From NCBI GenBank assembly GCA_023269825.1, contig JAGDWI010000001.1:616492-680491 (forward strand): a stretch of 64,000 bases of DNA, given 5' to 3'. Both the position numbers and the translations under genes were made by a program. Source of the DNA: Desulfurococcaceae archaeon (GTDB lineage Archaea; Thermoproteota; Thermoprotei_A; Sulfolobales; Desulfurococcaceae). The notes under the pieces are model-generated. The model saw only the letters and a program-made list of their open reading frames with translations. It was not told the DNA's origin and ran no database searches. Below, in pieces: positions 62,673 to 64,000 of the stretch (its first letter is position 1; each line of letters starts with the position of its first letter).

Positions 62673-62978
62673 ATGGGTGTTGCTTCACTACTCGACCTCG
62701 ACCTCAAGGCCCTCCTCGACCGCCTCGAATCAAGAACAGGTGTGAGACTACCGTGGAGAGTGGTAGAGATATACCTAGATGAAGAACACGACCTGCTATT
62801 CATCAGGTTCAAAGAGCCCCGGAAAACAGAGGTAGGAGAACCACTGGAATTAAAATCCATTGTAACGCTCTTCACAGACGAGGAATCAGGTGAGGTAACT
62901 GCTATAGAAGTCATAGGACTAAGCAAGCTACTCGAAGAACTAGGATTCCATGGGACAACTACTCGTGACTACTTATAA
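62673..62978 (+). CDS. DUF2283-family small protein
   Basis: A 101-residue protein with the DUF2283 core: VVEIYLDEEHDLLFIRFKEP (in the family: YDxEaDxLYI), a strand SIVTLFTDEESGEVTAIEVIG, then SKLLEELG. The first about 30 residues are a helical extension. ATG 62673 has GGAGTGATC about eight bases before. It follows the DUF4258-like gene. The function of the family is not known; a link with toxin-antitoxin modules is often suggested. Confidence 0.7.
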   Translation: MGVASLLDLDLKALLDRLESRTGVRLPWRVVEIYLDEEHDLLFIRFKEPRKTEVGEPLELKSIVTLFTDEESGEVTAIEVIGLSKLLEELGFHGTTTRDYL

Positions 62979-63169
62979 ATACCCATGAATATTCCCACGG
63001 TGTACTCCAGAGTAGACACCTGCGAAACCCAAGGGTCGAGCTGACAGAGTTACGGTGGAAGGAAAGTAAGCTTGCTTTAGCAATAAAATAGAAGATAAAG
63101 AGCTCGCATGCTTCATCGACGCTATCATGGGTTTAGGGTATGTAGACTACTTTTACTTCGAATTCCTCG

Positions 63170-63841
63170 GCTATACTTGCTTGTTTCTTATCGCTTGTTG
63201 CCAGCGGCGACTACGTGCACCTCTTCGACTACGATAACATCATGCCGCCAAATAGGATCTCAAAAGTCGTAGAATACGTAGAGAAAACGGGCGCAGAGTT
63301 TCTTTTCTCAAACGCCAAGATTATTGATTCAAGCGGCCACATAAGGGGAACAATGTTCAACATAGAAGACCCTTATAACATCTTGAAGCTTATAAAGGGT
63401 AATTTCATAGACACTAATACTATCGTGATCTTTAGTTCATGTGCTGAGAGGCTATTGGAGCTTTTAGCAGGGTTGAAACATAGGTACTTTGATCAAGTTT
63501 ATGAAGACTGGTTAATTGCTCTACTAGCCATGAAGCACTGCAAAGTACACTACATGAATGACACGTATATTTTGTACAGGGTTCACGGTGAAAATATTAC
63601 TGCGAGCCAGGATATCTATACACAGCTCTTCAATAAAGAGGGAACATTTAAGACGCTTTTAGCATTCTACCTTCTAGACTACGAGAATTTAAACAAAACC
63701 GAAAGAGAAGAACTTCAGAAAGCAATCATCAACCATTCTAATTTACTGAATAGGGAGATAATAAAGCGCATGAACTCGAAACGCGCCGAAATATTCTACT
63801 ACATTGAAAGAATACTATGCAGAATTTTCCTTAAACTATAA
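63170..63841 (+). pseudogene. GT2 glycosyltransferase, C-terminal part only
   Basis: From about 63170 a GT2-like sequence comes in: LVASGDYVHLFDYDNIMPPN (the normal A-x-GDY-x-x-x-LD-D-D region), then VVEYVEKTGAEFLFSNAKII, YEDWLIALLAM and ILYRVHGENITAS. The N-terminal nucleotide-binding half is absent, and the frame is closed by a TAG just upstream; GTG 63212 could start a 209-residue remnant. The usual acidic triad reads FDYDN. It cannot be the other half of the fragment at 39003: the joins overlap in position and the subfamilies look different. It may be a relic. Confidence 0.65.
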
Positions 63842-63863
63842 CTATGATAAAAAGAAGAAAACC

Positions 63864-63989
63864 ATGCTTGTAGTCGCTAATCCCCCTCACCTTTACCGTG
63901 AAGTTGTTCTTCGCGCTATGAGCTCGTTGAAGGAATATACAAAGTTCTTAGATACTTGTCTTTTACTTCCAGGGGGGGTTATGGAGTGA
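63864..63989 (+). CDS. Short frame at the window edge
   Basis: ATG 63864 opens 41 residues (MLVVANPPHLYREVVLRAMS and CLLLPGGVME) ending at a TGA after a run of seven G at about 63971-63977. The start looks like a normal glycosyltransferase or kinase-like strand; the stop soon after a homopolymer could be a frameshift in a gene that continues beyond the window. Not identified. Confidence 0.3.
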   Translation: MLVVANPPHLYREVVLRAMSSLKEYTKFLDTCLLLPGGVME

Positions 63990-64000
63990 TAAAAGATTAC

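Overview
The window looks like chromosome from a hyperthermophilic crenarchaeon of the Desulfurococcales, probably close to Desulfurococcus or Thermosphaera. This is inference from protein style, gene order and signals; no database search was possible. Supporting signs are an A-type ATP synthase operon, HerA/NurA proteins, an archaeal type IV pilus locus, dense short-overlap operons, frequent GTG/TTG starts behind GAGGTG-like ribosome sites 6-8 nt upstream, A/T-rich TATA boxes, and a C/D box sRNA. I saw no rRNA, tRNA or CRISPR array.

Layout. 1-4930: ATP synthase subunits C (cut by the window edge), F, A, B, D. 5000-14020: a housekeeping and DNA-processing stretch with a NUDIX hydrolase, an endonuclease IV-like protein, a CDP-alcohol phosphatidyltransferase, a NurA-HerA pair, a DHH phosphoesterase, an HDAC-like deacylase, a CYTH protein and a Cas4-like nuclease without CRISPR. 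14070-17000: a C/D box sRNA, a KaiC-like ATPase, a protein with a possible PATAN-like domain and a coiled-coil protein. 17058-27763: a type IV pilus locus with a large secreted propeller/beta-repeat protein, secretion ATPase, duplicated TadC/FlaJ-like membrane platform, two pilin-like genes on the plus strand (one without a canonical start codon) and two on the minus strand. 28099-29034: a membrane-anchored glycosyltransferase. 29162-34475: a family 5 oligopeptide/oligosaccharide ABC importer, then a DUF1028 protein whose stop codon lies in an IS605-type element end.

35.5-64 kb is an accessory region: a surface-glycan island of five GT4-type and one complete GT2 glycosyltransferases, one divergent GT, two GT-C-like membrane proteins, a nucleotide-sugar dehydrogenase and the four dTDP-rhamnose genes (rmlA, B, D, C). 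It is littered with broken genes: GT2 fragments near both ends, a truncated FkbM methyltransferase, fragments resembling polysaccharide pyruvyltransferase and DUF457 proteins, and a frameshifted membrane protein. Two VapBC pairs, a DUF4258-like/DUF2283 pair and two TnpB/IS605 remnants lie in the same region. A gap at 50.9-53.5 kb has no convincing gene but holds a diverged duplication with a retained hairpin, a 16-bp inverted repeat, a 24-bp tandem repeat, a miniature IS605-like element and gene debris.

How they fit: the ATPase operon supplies energy; the repair-like cluster supplies end-processing enzymes; the pilus and glycan loci build the cell surface, with rmlABDC making dTDP-L-rhamnose for the neighbouring glycosyltransferases; the ABC system imports peptides or oligosaccharides.
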